Positions 1 through 6,720 of a stretch of DNA of 10,215 nucleotides are shown one piece after another. Under the pieces are notes generated by a model. The model ran no database searches. It worked only from the letters and a program-made list of their open reading frames with translations, and had not been told where the DNA came from. Both the position numbers and the translations under genes were made by a program. The number at the start of each line of letters is the position of its first letter. The first letter of the stretch is position 1. The DNA is from Nitrososphaerales archaeon TH526 (GTDB lineage: Archaea > Thermoproteota > Nitrososphaeria > Nitrososphaerales > Nitrososphaeraceae), in contig JAATVR010000109.1 of the NCBI GenBank assembly GCA_014523665.1, positions 1 through 10,215 on the forward strand. Direction: 5' to 3'.

Positions 1-2
1 TA

Positions 3-80
3 GATGGTGTAACAAACTATTCAGCTATAGGAATATTAATTGTTATTTCAACTGAGATCTTGTTCAAGATTGGCACCTAG
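3..80 (+). CDS. possible 3' end of an upstream membrane-protein gene (partial)
   Basis: The first bases are open on the plus strand for 25 codons, then stop at TAG (78-80). The encoded tail is hydrophobic (it includes AIGILIVISTEILFKIG) and would suit the last transmembrane helix of a protein that starts before the window. It is too short to assign to a family. It ends 30 bp before the end of purM, which reads the other way, so the two genes would be convergent. A chance open frame is a real alternative. Confidence 0.3.
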   Translation, partial: DGVTNYSAIGILIVISTEILFKIGT

Positions 81-110
81 TAACAGAAGGAGGTAGAATG
101 TTTCTCAATT

Positions 111-1172
111 TCAAAGTCTTGTATGTCTGTTATGAACTCCACATGAAACCTCTCCGGTACCGGGCTTTTCTATAGTACCGACTTTAAGGGTTTTCATCCT
201 ATACTTGTCGAACGTCGAGGCTATAGCTTCTGCAGAAGCTTGAGGTGCGACGATGCACAAACCGATTCCCATATTAAACGTCCTATACATTTCAGCTAAT
301 CCAATCTTCCCTTTAGCCTGTATCAATTTGAAAATTTCCGGAGGATCAGGCAAACTACTTAAACGATAGTTAACCCTATTGTTGATTCTACGAAGTTTCG
401 TAAAGGAACCGCCGGTAATATGGGCTATGCCGTGGACTTCGACTCCAGAACCGAGCAAATCGATCATCGGCCTCACGTAAATTCGCGTTGGCGTGAGCAG
501 CTCATCACCCAATGATTTTTCTAAATTTCCTACGTTTTCCTGAGGATCGTATTTTGACAAGGCTCTCCTAGCTAGGGTGAACCCGTTGGAATGAAGGCCA
601 CTGCTTTCTACTCCAAATATGATATCTCCTTTCATAATCCGATTTCCTAAAATGAGTTCTGATCTTTTTTTGACAAACCCTAATGCAGTTCCGGAGAGTT
701 CGATAGTATTCTGGTTGTAACCATTTGAGAGCAATCCTGGTACTACCGCCGTTTCACCTCCAATTATAGCAACCCCAGCTTCTTCTGCACCTCTTACGAG
801 GCTCTCAGCTATTGCGCTGAGTGCAAAGGGATCTGGTTTTGTCGTAGCTATATAGTCAACGAAGGCGAAAGGGATACTACCCACGCAGATTAGGTCATTT
901 ACGTTCATCGCTACACAATCTATACCAACTGTGCTGAAATCGTTCATCGCTTGGGCAATTAATAATTTCGTGCCTACACCGTCGCAATGAAGAGCCAATA
1001 TGCACGAGCCAATATCGACCAAACCAGCATAGTGACCAAAACCTGACAAGACTCGTCCCTTATTTGTATTCTTGTGAGTTCGTTTTATGAGGCGGCCAAT
1101 CAGATGATGTGCAAGATCAACCTGCTTGATATTTACTCCAGAATCTGCATATGTTAATCCTTTACGACGCAT
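111..1172 (-). CDS. purM: phosphoribosylformylglycinamidine cyclo-ligase (AIR synthase)
   Basis: PurM closes the imidazole ring in purine synthesis: formylglycinamidine ribotide + ATP gives aminoimidazole ribotide + ADP + Pi (EC 6.3.3.1), in the cytoplasm. The 353-residue protein is of normal length and keeps the family landmarks: N-terminal KGLTYADSGV, the signature DGVGTK (residues 64-69), VAMNVNDLI (87-95), GGETAVVPG (138-146), GLHSNGF (192-198), HITGGSF (251-257) and MYRTFNMGIG (295-304). Both the N-terminal ATP-binding half and the C-terminal AIRS half are complete, with no frameshift. The ATG at 1172 is preceded by a TATA-like TTAATAA at the spacing expected for a leaderless or near-leaderless mRNA, and there is no Shine-Dalgarno sequence. 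No other purine gene is next to it. The family call is secure; the exact start is slightly less so. Confidence 0.96.
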   Translation of the reverse strand: MRRKGLTYADSGVNIKQVDLAHHLIGRLIKRTHKNTNKGRVLSGFGHYAGLVDIGSCILALHCDGVGTKLLIAQAMNDFSTVGIDCVAMNVNDLICVGSIPFAFVDYIATTKPDPFALSAIAESLVRGAEEAGVAIIGGETAVVPGLLSNGYNQNTIELSGTALGFVKKRSELILGNRIMKGDIIFGVESSGLHSNGFTLARRALSKYDPQENVGNLEKSLGDELLTPTRIYVRPMIDLLGSGVEVHGIAHITGGSFTKLRRINNRVNYRLSSLPDPPEIFKLIQAKGKIGLAEMYRTFNMGIGLCIVAPQASAEAIASTFDKYRMKTLKVGTIEKPGTGEVSCGVHNRHTRL

Positions 1173-1196
1173 TCAAGAGTCTATAATTAGGAACTC

Positions 1197-1203
1197 TTAT
1201 TAA
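1197..1203 (-). promoter_or_regulatory. TATA-like box for purM
   Basis: TTAATAA on the minus strand lies 25-31 bp before the purM ATG, the archaeal TATA-to-start distance. The match is AT-rich but not strong. Confidence 0.4.
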
Positions 1204-1257
1204 GTTTGAGATGCGTCTAGATTCTCGTGAGTTTTAACAAGTATGATTAGCTCTTCA

Positions 1258-1950
1258 TTATCCCTTTGGGATGGTTACATTTTGGAATGGATACAATCTA
1301 GTAACTCCAATGACAAAAGTGCTAGTGTTAGGTAGAACGGTTCTTTCACCACCAGTGTTAAATAATACTATATCTGTAATCGCTGATGAATTTCTATTGC
1401 TTGTGGAGTTTTGCTGGATCTCAAATTTGTAGAGGCACATGTATCCTGGCCTAGAAAGATCTTTTACCATGCTCAAGTTGGCAGGATGTAATTGTGGGAT
1501 TTGGCCTATCATCACTCTTAGATGGGTACTGTTATCAGAATCACAGGGAAGTTTAGCGGATATGGATCCTTCAGCTATTGCGAAAGGATAGGTGTCGTAA
1601 AGGTGAATAAAATCCTTTGGTGGTATTATTTGATGTGATAGTATTATGTTCTCTCCTTGAGAGTATGAGCTTGCCTCATTATTATCTACGCTAGTGTCAG
1701 AAGTATTCGTATTCCTTACCTCATCAAGAACTGAATCCATCAGATTGCCTGGGGATCCTATTGACTCTAGCAATTTCTCTGGATCACTTGCAATATTTGG
1801 AGGGCTGAGATTAGTTCCATCGCCTAATTGGGCTAACACATTGTAAGTTAAGTCGATATGAGTATCTATTAAGGGAACAAGAGAGAGGATTAGCGTATTA
1901 AGTACAAGGAGTGCAATAATACATCTAAAGCATGATTTTAGAATATACAT
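1258..1950 (-). CDS. secreted or membrane-anchored protein of unknown function
   Basis: I do not recognise a family. The 230-residue protein starts with a short basic stretch (MYILKSCFR) and then a hydrophobic segment (residues about 10-30, CIIALLVLNTLILSLVPLI), which reads as a signal peptide or an N-terminal membrane anchor. The rest is polar, rich in Asn, Ser and Thr, with about eight N-X-S/T sequons. It would therefore lie outside the membrane and could be N-glycosylated, as archaeal surface proteins often are. Two cysteines in the mature part (PCDSD and YMCLY) could form a disulfide. The second half alternates short hydrophobic and polar runs (LRVMIGQI, DIVLFNTGG, TFVIGVTRLYPF), suggesting beta strands. 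It follows purM's 5' end by 85 bp on the same strand, but purM seems to have its own promoter. Coding status is well supported; function is open. Confidence 0.75.
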   Translation of the reverse strand: MYILKSCFRCIIALLVLNTLILSLVPLIDTHIDLTYNVLAQLGDGTNLSPPNIASDPEKLLESIGSPGNLMDSVLDEVRNTNTSDTSVDNNEASSYSQGENIILSHQIIPPKDFIHLYDTYPFAIAEGSISAKLPCDSDNSTHLRVMIGQIPQLHPANLSMVKDLSRPGYMCLYKFEIQQNSTSNRNSSAITDIVLFNTGGERTVLPNTSTFVIGVTRLYPFQNVTIPKG

Positions 1951-2501
1951 GTCATAAAGGCGTGAAACTTTCTACAAAAGACGCGATGTCATTTTTTTTT
2001 GATTATTGCATGATCGGATTTTACACGTGTGAGGTAATGTGTTCTGACCCATCAAAGAAAACCTAGTCCTCGGTATTGTTTCGATATCTTTAGATGAAAA
2101 AGGATATCTAGAGGTGCAAGAAATCGGAGGAGATTCGAATCAAGTTCCAGTGCATCATTCCGGGCTTTTTTCCGTTGGTCTTGATGTAAGATCTATTACA
2201 CTCCCCCATTAAAGTAAATCAAAAATTCATATCCGTGTTCAAGAGAATCCTGACGCATCTAATGAGGGGTTTGAAACAATCAATATTACTTAAATTCAAT
2301 ATGGGTTGATCTTGATCGGATAATTTGATCAAAGATATATAGGTATGAGTAGGTAAGCTCCTCAATTTGAATAATTATCGAGAGTGTAGGATATGTGGAT
2401 GTAGCGAGCATAGATGGGTAGGGTGTATACTACATTGGATGAGACACACTAAGGGAAGAGATGGAATTTGTGCTCAAGGGACTAATGCGAAGTGAGTATG
2501 A
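1951..2501. other. 550-bp spacer without an intact gene
   Basis: This AT-rich stretch separates the secreted-protein gene from the HD-hydrolase gene. It holds a T9 run (1992-2000), a plus-strand frame that looks like a gene remnant (2048-2290, listed separately), three copies of TTGATC (2306-2311, 2312-2317, 2325-2330) with the palindrome TTTGATCAAA (2324-2333), and a TATA-like GATATATAGG (2334-2343). The rest, 2344-2501, shows no frame longer than a few codons with protein-like content and no tRNA-like fold. Confidence 0.6.
2048..2290 (+). pseudogene. probable decayed coding frame, function unknown
   Basis: One plus-strand frame runs for 81 codons between TGA (2045-2047) and TAA (2291-2293), broken once by an in-frame TAA (2210-2212). 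Its translation is unusually protein-like for a spacer: before the stop it includes LVLGIVSISLDEKGYLEVQ and GLFSVGLDVRSITLP; after the stop it continues in the same frame with KIHIRVQENPDASNEGFETI. The alternating hydrophobic and polar pattern with many Gly, Asp and Glu would suit a beta-rich, perhaps extracellular, domain. No start codon with a ribosome site is present. I read it as a gene remnant with a nonsense mutation and lost ends. A chance frame cannot be excluded. Confidence 0.4.
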
Positions 2502-3101
2502 TTACTTGATCTCGTATAATGCTATTGACAGTTTTACTGCAAACCTTTCATCAGTAACTTGAGCTATTGGAATCACATATTTCTCGGTTTCTTCTTTGTA
2601 CCTATACGCCTTTTCACGCTGGCTAACAGTTCTCAAAAACCTAACGTTGTCCAGCCTGTCTGCTAGCATCACATATCTAGTAATCTTGGAACTAGACGCA
2701 ATTTTCTCAAAATAGTGTGGTATATATTCAATTTTTCTATCTTCCGGGCTATTGCGTGATAGCGTGACAATTATCTCGTAGATGTTATCACCAAAGTCTT
2801 TTAATAACCTTGTCGAGTCGTATGATGGATCTCTTGTCTTTTCGAAGACATCATGCAGAAGGGCAGCACACAAAGTATTGATATCTCTGCAACAAATTTC
2901 TTCACTTAATATAAGCGACACTCTTAGGCAATGGTTAATGTATGGATCATTTCTATTGTTGTTCCTCGACAGACCGGCGTGAAGATTGAATGCTACACTG
3001 AAAGCTCGCGTCAACTTGTACAAGTCATCAGGAGAATTTTCAAACGGCTTCATTAGTTTAGACAAGCCTAATTTCGTAAATTCATTCATGCAATTATCCA
3101 T
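2502..3101 (-). CDS. small HD-domain hydrolase, SpoT/MESH1-like
   Basis: A 199-residue stand-alone HD phosphohydrolase resembling the hydrolase half of RelA/SpoT enzymes and the small alarmone hydrolase MESH1, which remove the 3'-pyrophosphate from (p)ppGpp or act on related nucleotides with a Mn2+ ion. Visible landmarks are HAG (41-43), PYINH with metal-ligand His57, LLHDVFEKT with His83 and Asp84, and MLADRLDNVR with Asp148 and Asn152. These are the expected four metal ligands in the right order. No synthetase, TGS or ACT domain follows. The usual HDxxED ends here as HDVFEK: the Glu is kept (Glu87) but the next acid is Lys88, so activity or substrate may differ. Two starts are possible (residue 1 or Met5). 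The gene stands alone. The fold is secure; the substrate is inferred. Confidence 0.82.
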   Translation of the reverse strand: MDNCMNEFTKLGLSKLMKPFENSPDDLYKLTRAFSVAFNLHAGLSRNNNRNDPYINHCLRVSLILSEEICCRDINTLCAALLHDVFEKTRDPSYDSTRLLKDFGDNIYEIIVTLSRNSPEDRKIEYIPHYFEKIASSSKITRYVMLADRLDNVRFLRTVSQREKAYRYKEETEKYVIPIAQVTDERFAVKLSIALYEIK

Positions 3102-3204
3102 AATTATATGATCTACTCAAATGTCAACCCATATGATATTATCATTGTTGCGGGACAACCCACTAGAGGTAGTGCTTCTACTAATACTATGCGACAACTA
3201 ACAT

Positions 3205-3238
3205 AAAAATTGGTGTATCAAAATGTGTTTCATGATAC
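3205..3238 (-). terminator. hairpin plus T-run after the winged-helix gene
   Basis: Just past the TAA at 3251, the minus strand has GTATCA (3238-3233) paired with TGATAC (3220-3215), with extra inner pairing between AAA and TTT, followed by ATTTTTA (3211-3205). Hairpin plus T-run fits a transcription end for the gene 3251-4003. Archaea mainly use the T-run, so the stem may be incidental. Confidence 0.42.
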
Positions 3239-3250
3239 TAAACCAGTAAA

Positions 3251-4003
3251 TTATTCTGCTCCAAGTCTAGCTAGTTCTTCAAACGCTTCATCTAATTCTT
3301 TCAGTACATTACTGCGAAATCGAAAAAATTTATCGTCTTCCAACAGCAAACTCAGCATTCTATCATCTTCATGGTTCAGTCGGTCCACATGTTCAAGATC
3401 TCTATTCTTGAATATTCTCAAGTAGCGGAAATATAATCGTGTTAACCTGATCCCTAAATCAAATGCGAATGTTTTGAGATCGAATTCAAGTATTCCCGAA
3501 TACTTCTCTCTATCATGAGGGATCTTTGAAGATCTCATGGTCTCGATAGTACGTTTTGAGGTAACGCAGCATTTGTGCAAATAAACTGAAATTATGGTTC
3601 TGACTCGCGGACTCCAATTTTTCACGGTAGTTTCTTCCAAATATTGAAATAATAGTAGTTGGAGAATTACATTTTCGCAGTATTTCGAGAGTAATATGCC
3701 AGAAAAAACCTGATTCTCGCTCAGAATGTAAAATAACCCACAAGTGGTTAGTACGTAGTTTCGGCTGCCCCCTCTAAACCTGTTTTTATGGATCACCTCT
3801 ATCAAATTACGGTCTAGAAGAGCACTAAATTGCTTTTCAACCTCCGCACTAAATTGTTGCTGCCTTTTGAACCGGATAACCGAATGTATTCCTTCATTCT
3901 TATCATAGCGATCCATGAGCCTTAGCAATGAAGTTTTTTCCAGACTACTCAGCCCGGCCAGAGTACAATTGATCAATTGAGATATGTACTCAGCATAACT
4001 CAT
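3251..4003 (-). CDS. unknown protein with a probable winged-helix DNA-binding region
   Basis: I do not recognise a named family. Read from the ATG at 4003 it has 250 residues and no signal peptide or membrane segment. Residues about 50-95 look like a winged helix: a helix FSAEVEKQFSALLDRNLIEV, then a basic loop (IHKNRFRGGS) and a hairpin RNYVLTTCGLFYIL. This layout is common in archaeal MarR/PadR-like regulators. The rest is helical, with an aromatic and basic segment (RLTRLYFRYLRIFKNRD, 188-202) and an acidic C-terminal helix (ELDEAFEEL). The frame stays open upstream to a TTG at 4027, but a strong TATA box at 4031-4040 would leave that TTG untranscribed, so ATG 4003 is chosen. The zinc-finger gene 66 bp upstream on the same strand is another likely DNA binder. 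A regulatory role is inference. Confidence 0.68.
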   Translation of the reverse strand: MSYAEYISQLINCTLAGLSSLEKTSLLRLMDRYDKNEGIHSVIRFKRQQQFSAEVEKQFSALLDRNLIEVIHKNRFRGGSRNYVLTTCGLFYILSENQVFSGILLSKYCENVILQLLLFQYLEETTVKNWSPRVRTIISVYLHKCCVTSKRTIETMRSSKIPHDREKYSGILEFDLKTFAFDLGIRLTRLYFRYLRIFKNRDLEHVDRLNHEDDRMLSLLLEDDKFFRFRSNVLKELDEAFEELARLGAE

Positions 4004-4030
4004 GTTGTCGGATCGTATACAACCCAAGTT

Positions 4031-4040
4031 GTTATATATA
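4031..4040 (-). promoter_or_regulatory. TATA box for the winged-helix gene
   Basis: TATATATAAC on the minus strand, centred about 33 bp before ATG 4003. This predicts a short leader of a few bases and excludes the upstream TTG 4027 as start. It lies between the zinc-finger stop (4070) and this gene, so the two are probably transcribed separately or the second has its own extra promoter. Confidence 0.6.
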
Positions 4041-4069
4041 GCGATCCTATACTCCCTTTTGCAAAAAAT

Positions 4070-4282
4070 CTAATATGCATGAAATTGAGATTTGTGTGCT
4101 TTGAGCTTTCTGAAGGTCGAAAATGTACCATCACATTTGTCGCATCTCCATTGATTTGCTCTTGCATCTTTATATTGAATATGGTTATCTGATTCGGTAT
4201 TATACATGCCTATCTGCACATCGTAATTTATTGGATTATAATTGATCCTATACTTCAGCTTAGCCAGATTTACCCTCAACAT
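4070..4282 (-). CDS. small single C2H2 zinc-finger protein
   Basis: A 70-residue basic protein ending in one classical C2H2 finger: Cys47-x2-Cys50-x12-His63-x4-His68, with the usual hydrophobic core (Phe in GTFSTF, Leu in KLKAH). Such fingers bind one Zn2+ and usually contact DNA, RNA or a partner protein. The first 45 residues (MLRVNLAKLKYRINYNP...) are basic with no recognised domain. Met26 is an alternative start. One-finger proteins of this size are frequent in Nitrososphaeria and are generally unstudied. The gene sits directly upstream of the winged-helix gene on the same strand. A TATA-like TTAAAT lies about 21-26 bp before the ATG. The finger is certain by pattern; the role is inferred. 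Confidence 0.8.
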   Translation of the reverse strand: MLRVNLAKLKYRINYNPINYDVQIGMYNTESDNHIQYKDARANQWRCDKCDGTFSTFRKLKAHKSQFHAY

Positions 4283-4354
4283 TAAATGCGTAAAAATACA
4301 AGATTTAAGGATGGTAGTTAACTTAATGGTTTCATTTGCAAAATGAAGTTTAGT

Positions 4355-4515
4355 ATGACAGACGATCTTACGAGACTTAATAGACTCGAGAAAAGAATAC
4401 CATTCATTTGAATCGTGATTTTGGATTTTACGTTAGTATTCCTGACAAGCTAACCCGGGAAGATCCGAAGAATCTATGTAGAGCCATACCAAGTCGAGAA
4501 TTCGCTATATTGTAG
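4355..4515 (+). pseudogene. possible frameshifted gene fragment
   Basis: An ATG at 4355 opens 18 codons (MTDDLTRLNRLEKRIPFI) to TGA 4409. In another frame, open from 4384 to TAG 4513, the translation continues as DFGFYVSIPDKLTREDPKN and then LCRAIPSREFAIL. A single frameshift near the A-run at 4390-4394 would join the two into one polypeptide of about 52 residues. The composition is protein-like, but the piece is short and unassigned, and chance frames in AT-rich DNA are a fair alternative. Confidence 0.25.
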
Positions 4516-4644
4516 GTAGTATCTAACCCGTCTAGATTTATTGTTAAGTTGCAAACCGATAGTATATCTTAGTAATTTTGGCAAGAGAAGCACAAACAGT
4601 ACTTGTAATCTCTATTATTATGAATTCAAAAAACAACCTGCTTT

Positions 4645-5161
4645 ATGATTGGAAAGGGCACAATTACCATCTGGTTCTCTCTAGATTTTTATACTCACGT
4701 CTTTATCGACTGTATTCTCCCTACCTATCAATTGGCCATCAGAGAAGCTAATATTTAATCTGCATTTCTCATCACCTTACTACGTGATCAAATTCTCAAT
4801 GATAGTGTTCTTGCAATTTCTCGAAATCCAGATATAACTGTGACTTTGAAATATCTGCCATATGGAAGATGGAACCTCTTCGACGCAGAATACTGTTCCT
4901 TTCCCGACACTTACTATACTTTACTTGCCAATGGAAGCCGAGACTATTGTGGCAGAGATTGGTCAGAAATACAATAACATGACCGCGGAAGATTGCACTG
5001 GATTTTTTGCAGGGGGATCAGAAAGGCGATTCAAGAAGGTAACCATTTGGAGTCAAGGAATTGATAGCCTCTGGTTTAACGCAATCGTAGCTAGAGTCAA
5101 GGAGTTATCTGATCTCCCCAAGATACCTATCGTTTCAGGAGGTATTATGTATTGTATTTAG
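4645..5161 (+). pseudogene. probable decayed gene (in-frame stop plus frameshift), function unknown
   Basis: From ATG 4645 one frame encodes 37 codons (includes VFIDCILPTYQLAIREANI), stops at TAA 4756-4758, and continues in the same frame for 72 codons (LAISRNPDITVTLKYLP, GRWNLFDAEYCSFPDTYY) to TAA 4975. A neighbouring frame, open 4862-5161, then carries on with protein-like sequence (FFAGGSERRFKKVTIWSQ, DSLWFNAIVARVKELSDLP) to TAG 5159. A single-base shift around 4950-4975 would link them into one product of about 170 residues. Trp, Tyr and Cys content and long hydrophobic/polar alternation argue for former coding. The alternative is a real small gene at 4862-5161 (99 residues) alone, but it has no Shine-Dalgarno sequence and no clear TATA box at leaderless distance. 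I recognise no family. Confidence 0.4.
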
Positions 5162-5181
5162 CCGAATCTTTATTTGGTTAG

Positions 5182-5201
5182 AAAGGTCCAGGACCTTTTT
5201 T
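5182..5201 (+). terminator. perfect 8-bp palindrome followed by T6
   Basis: AAAGGTCC-A-GGACCTTT (5182-5198) is a perfect inverted repeat with a one-base centre, and its 3' arm runs into TTTTTT (5196-5201). It begins 20 bp after the last stop of the decayed frame and lies about 30 bp upstream of the aspartate kinase TATA box. It could be a terminator for upstream transcripts, or an operator, since a symmetric GGTCC-A-GGACC is also what a dimeric regulator would bind. Confidence 0.42.
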
Positions 5202-5224
5202 GATCTATGAAATGCATGTACTGA

Positions 5225-5232
5225 TATATATT
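5225..5232 (+). promoter_or_regulatory. TATA box for aspartate kinase
   Basis: TATATATT lies about 44 bp before ATG 5272, predicting a leader of roughly 15-20 nt. This box would also leave the upstream in-frame TTG 5200 and ATG 5212 outside the transcript. Confidence 0.42.
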
Positions 5233-5271
5233 AAAGCCGACCAAATAAGGATAGCAAATATATGGTTTGAT

Positions 5272-6720
5272 ATGGTGCAAAATTTACGAATAGCTGATTT
5301 GGTCGGAGTTATTGTAGCGAAATTCGGAGGGAGCGCCCTTGGTGTGCATGGATCTTTACTTCCCTCAGTTATAGAGCGGATAAGGCAACTTATGGAAGAG
5401 GCAAAAATAGTTGCTGTTTTTTCTGCGCCCATCATTAAGTACGATGAGAAGAATGTTTCGATGACTGATGTAGCATTAAGCAAAGGCAAGAGTTTTGCCT
5501 CTACGCAACCAACTGATTTACAAGTACTAAGAAACGTGTACGACGTTTTATCATCGAATTATCTTGACTCTGTCTGCAAGAAAGAATTCACGGATCTCTT
5601 GAACTCCTTTTTTCATGAGGTGACTGTATCTCTTAAACAAGCTGCTGAAAATAGGCGTTTTGTGGATGTTGTTAGATCAAGGACATTGGCATACAGCGGC
5701 GAAATTCCTATGTCTTACTTGATGGATTATGTCTTAAGAAGTAGTGGCTTTAAATCCGGACACGTTAGCATCACACATTGGCCAATTATAACGGATGACA
5801 ATTTTGAAGGTGCAAACTTCAGCTTGGAAGATTCTAGAAGAAGCATATCTTCTTTGCTAGATCTGATTGAAAATAACGAAGTTGTGACCATGGGAGGGTT
5901 CATAGGAAAGACAACCGATGGACTAGAGACTACCTATGAACGTGGCGGTTCTGATAGGACTGCTGCAGATATTGCCATCCTTCTTAACGACAAATACGAC
6001 GTCAGAATAGACTTCGAGAAAGACGGCGCGGTGCAAAGCGCCGATCCTAAGGTAGTCAAGAACGAACTGCATTACGTTACTCATTTATCTTATAACGAAG
6101 CTAGGTTAGCAGGGATGTTTGGTATGAAGATTCTCGATCCAGTGGCAATAAAGGAGATCGATGACAACGGGCTAGATATTCCTATAACGGTAACCGATAT
6201 GTCATCTCCTTCACGATTCACGATCATCAAGAGGAAATTGCCAAATGACGGGGACGAGAATCTCATCAAGATCGTTACTGGTAAAAAAAACTGTGCAATT
6301 GTAAGAATGGATTCAGTCTCTGCTTCACATTTATTAGCAATGCTTGAAAAAGTAAGAGAATACCATGAATTTGTGAAACTGTCTCCTTACCGAGTCGATG
6401 ACCTTGAAATCTCCAGAATACTTTTCCTGGATGCAGAATTCATAAGAAGAAATGAACGATACTTTAGAGCTTATAGTTCAAAGGTGGACATAATATATCA
6501 AAGGGGTGTAGTTACGATGATAGGAGACAATATGTGGAAGAGTCCTCGAATTGCATCTTTAGCAAGTAGCACTGTGGGTGAGCATGGTATTAACATTCTC
6601 AACCTAGATGCGCAAGAAGAGACCTCTAGAATACTAATAATTGTAGAAGATTCTGGGAACAGCGTCAATAGCGCAATCAGCGCCATACATTCACAAAGAC
6701 CCAAATTTCATGGAAAGTGA
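5272..6720 (+). CDS. aspartate kinase with C-terminal ACT region
   Basis: Aspartate kinase phosphorylates L-aspartate with ATP (EC 2.7.2.4), the first step to lysine, threonine, methionine and isoleucine. From ATG 5272 the protein has 482 residues. The amino-acid-kinase domain shows KFGGSA (17-22) near the start, SGE (142-144), GGFIGKTTDG (208-217), RGGSD (224-228), the nucleotide-loop region KDGAVQSADP (250-259) and FGMKILDP (283-290). Residues about 330-482 form the regulatory ACT part, with a clear VGEHGINILNL (435-445) segment, so end-product feedback is likely. The frame is open further up to TTG 5200, but KFGGSA normally lies within about 20 residues of the start and the TATA box at 5225 rules the longer form out. 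Met1 is therefore chosen. TYERGGSD replaces the usual LGRGGSD. I left the symbol empty because lysC, ask and thrA-type names cannot be separated here. Confidence 0.93.
   Translation: MVQNLRIADLVGVIVAKFGGSALGVHGSLLPSVIERIRQLMEEAKIVAVFSAPIIKYDEKNVSMTDVALSKGKSFASTQPTDLQVLRNVYDVLSSNYLDSVCKKEFTDLLNSFFHEVTVSLKQAAENRRFVDVVRSRTLAYSGEIPMSYLMDYVLRSSGFKSGHVSITHWPIITDDNFEGANFSLEDSRRSISSLLDLIENNEVVTMGGFIGKTTDGLETTYERGGSDRTAADIAILLNDKYDVRIDFEKDGAVQSADPKVVKNELHYVTHLSYNEARLAGMFGMKILDPVAIKEIDDNGLDIPITVTDMSSPSRFTIIKRKLPNDGDENLIKIVTGKKNCAIVRMDSVSASHLLAMLEKVREYHEFVKLSPYRVDDLEISRILFLDAEFIRRNERYFRAYSSKVDIIYQRGVVTMIGDNMWKSPRIASLASSTVGEHGINILNLDAQEETSRILIIVEDSGNSVNSAISAIHSQRPKFHGK

Larger units (their letters stand above)
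4283..5181. other. long AT-rich spacer with coding debris
   Basis: About 900 bp between the divergent zinc-finger and aspartate kinase genes. No intact gene is convincing. Protein-like frames are present on the plus strand but broken: 4355-4515 and 4645-5161, listed separately. 4516-4644 shows nothing I can name. No terminal inverted repeats, transposase motif or tRNA-like fold was seen. Confidence 0.55.

Noticed and set aside
1991..2000. T9 run as a terminator
   Set aside because: No plus-strand gene ends before it; on the minus strand it is an A-run upstream of the secreted-protein gene.
2130..2145. GATTCGAATC resembling a tRNA T-loop
   Set aside because: No acceptor, anticodon or D arm can be built around it; it is a simple palindrome in a protein-like frame.
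3210..3425. Plus-strand 71-residue Ser-rich frame
   Set aside because: Antisense to the winged-helix gene end; low-complexity Ser/Asn composition is typical of a shadow frame.
3513..3743. 76-residue minus-strand frame
   Set aside because: Lies wholly inside the winged-helix gene in another frame; the longer gene has better composition and a TATA box.
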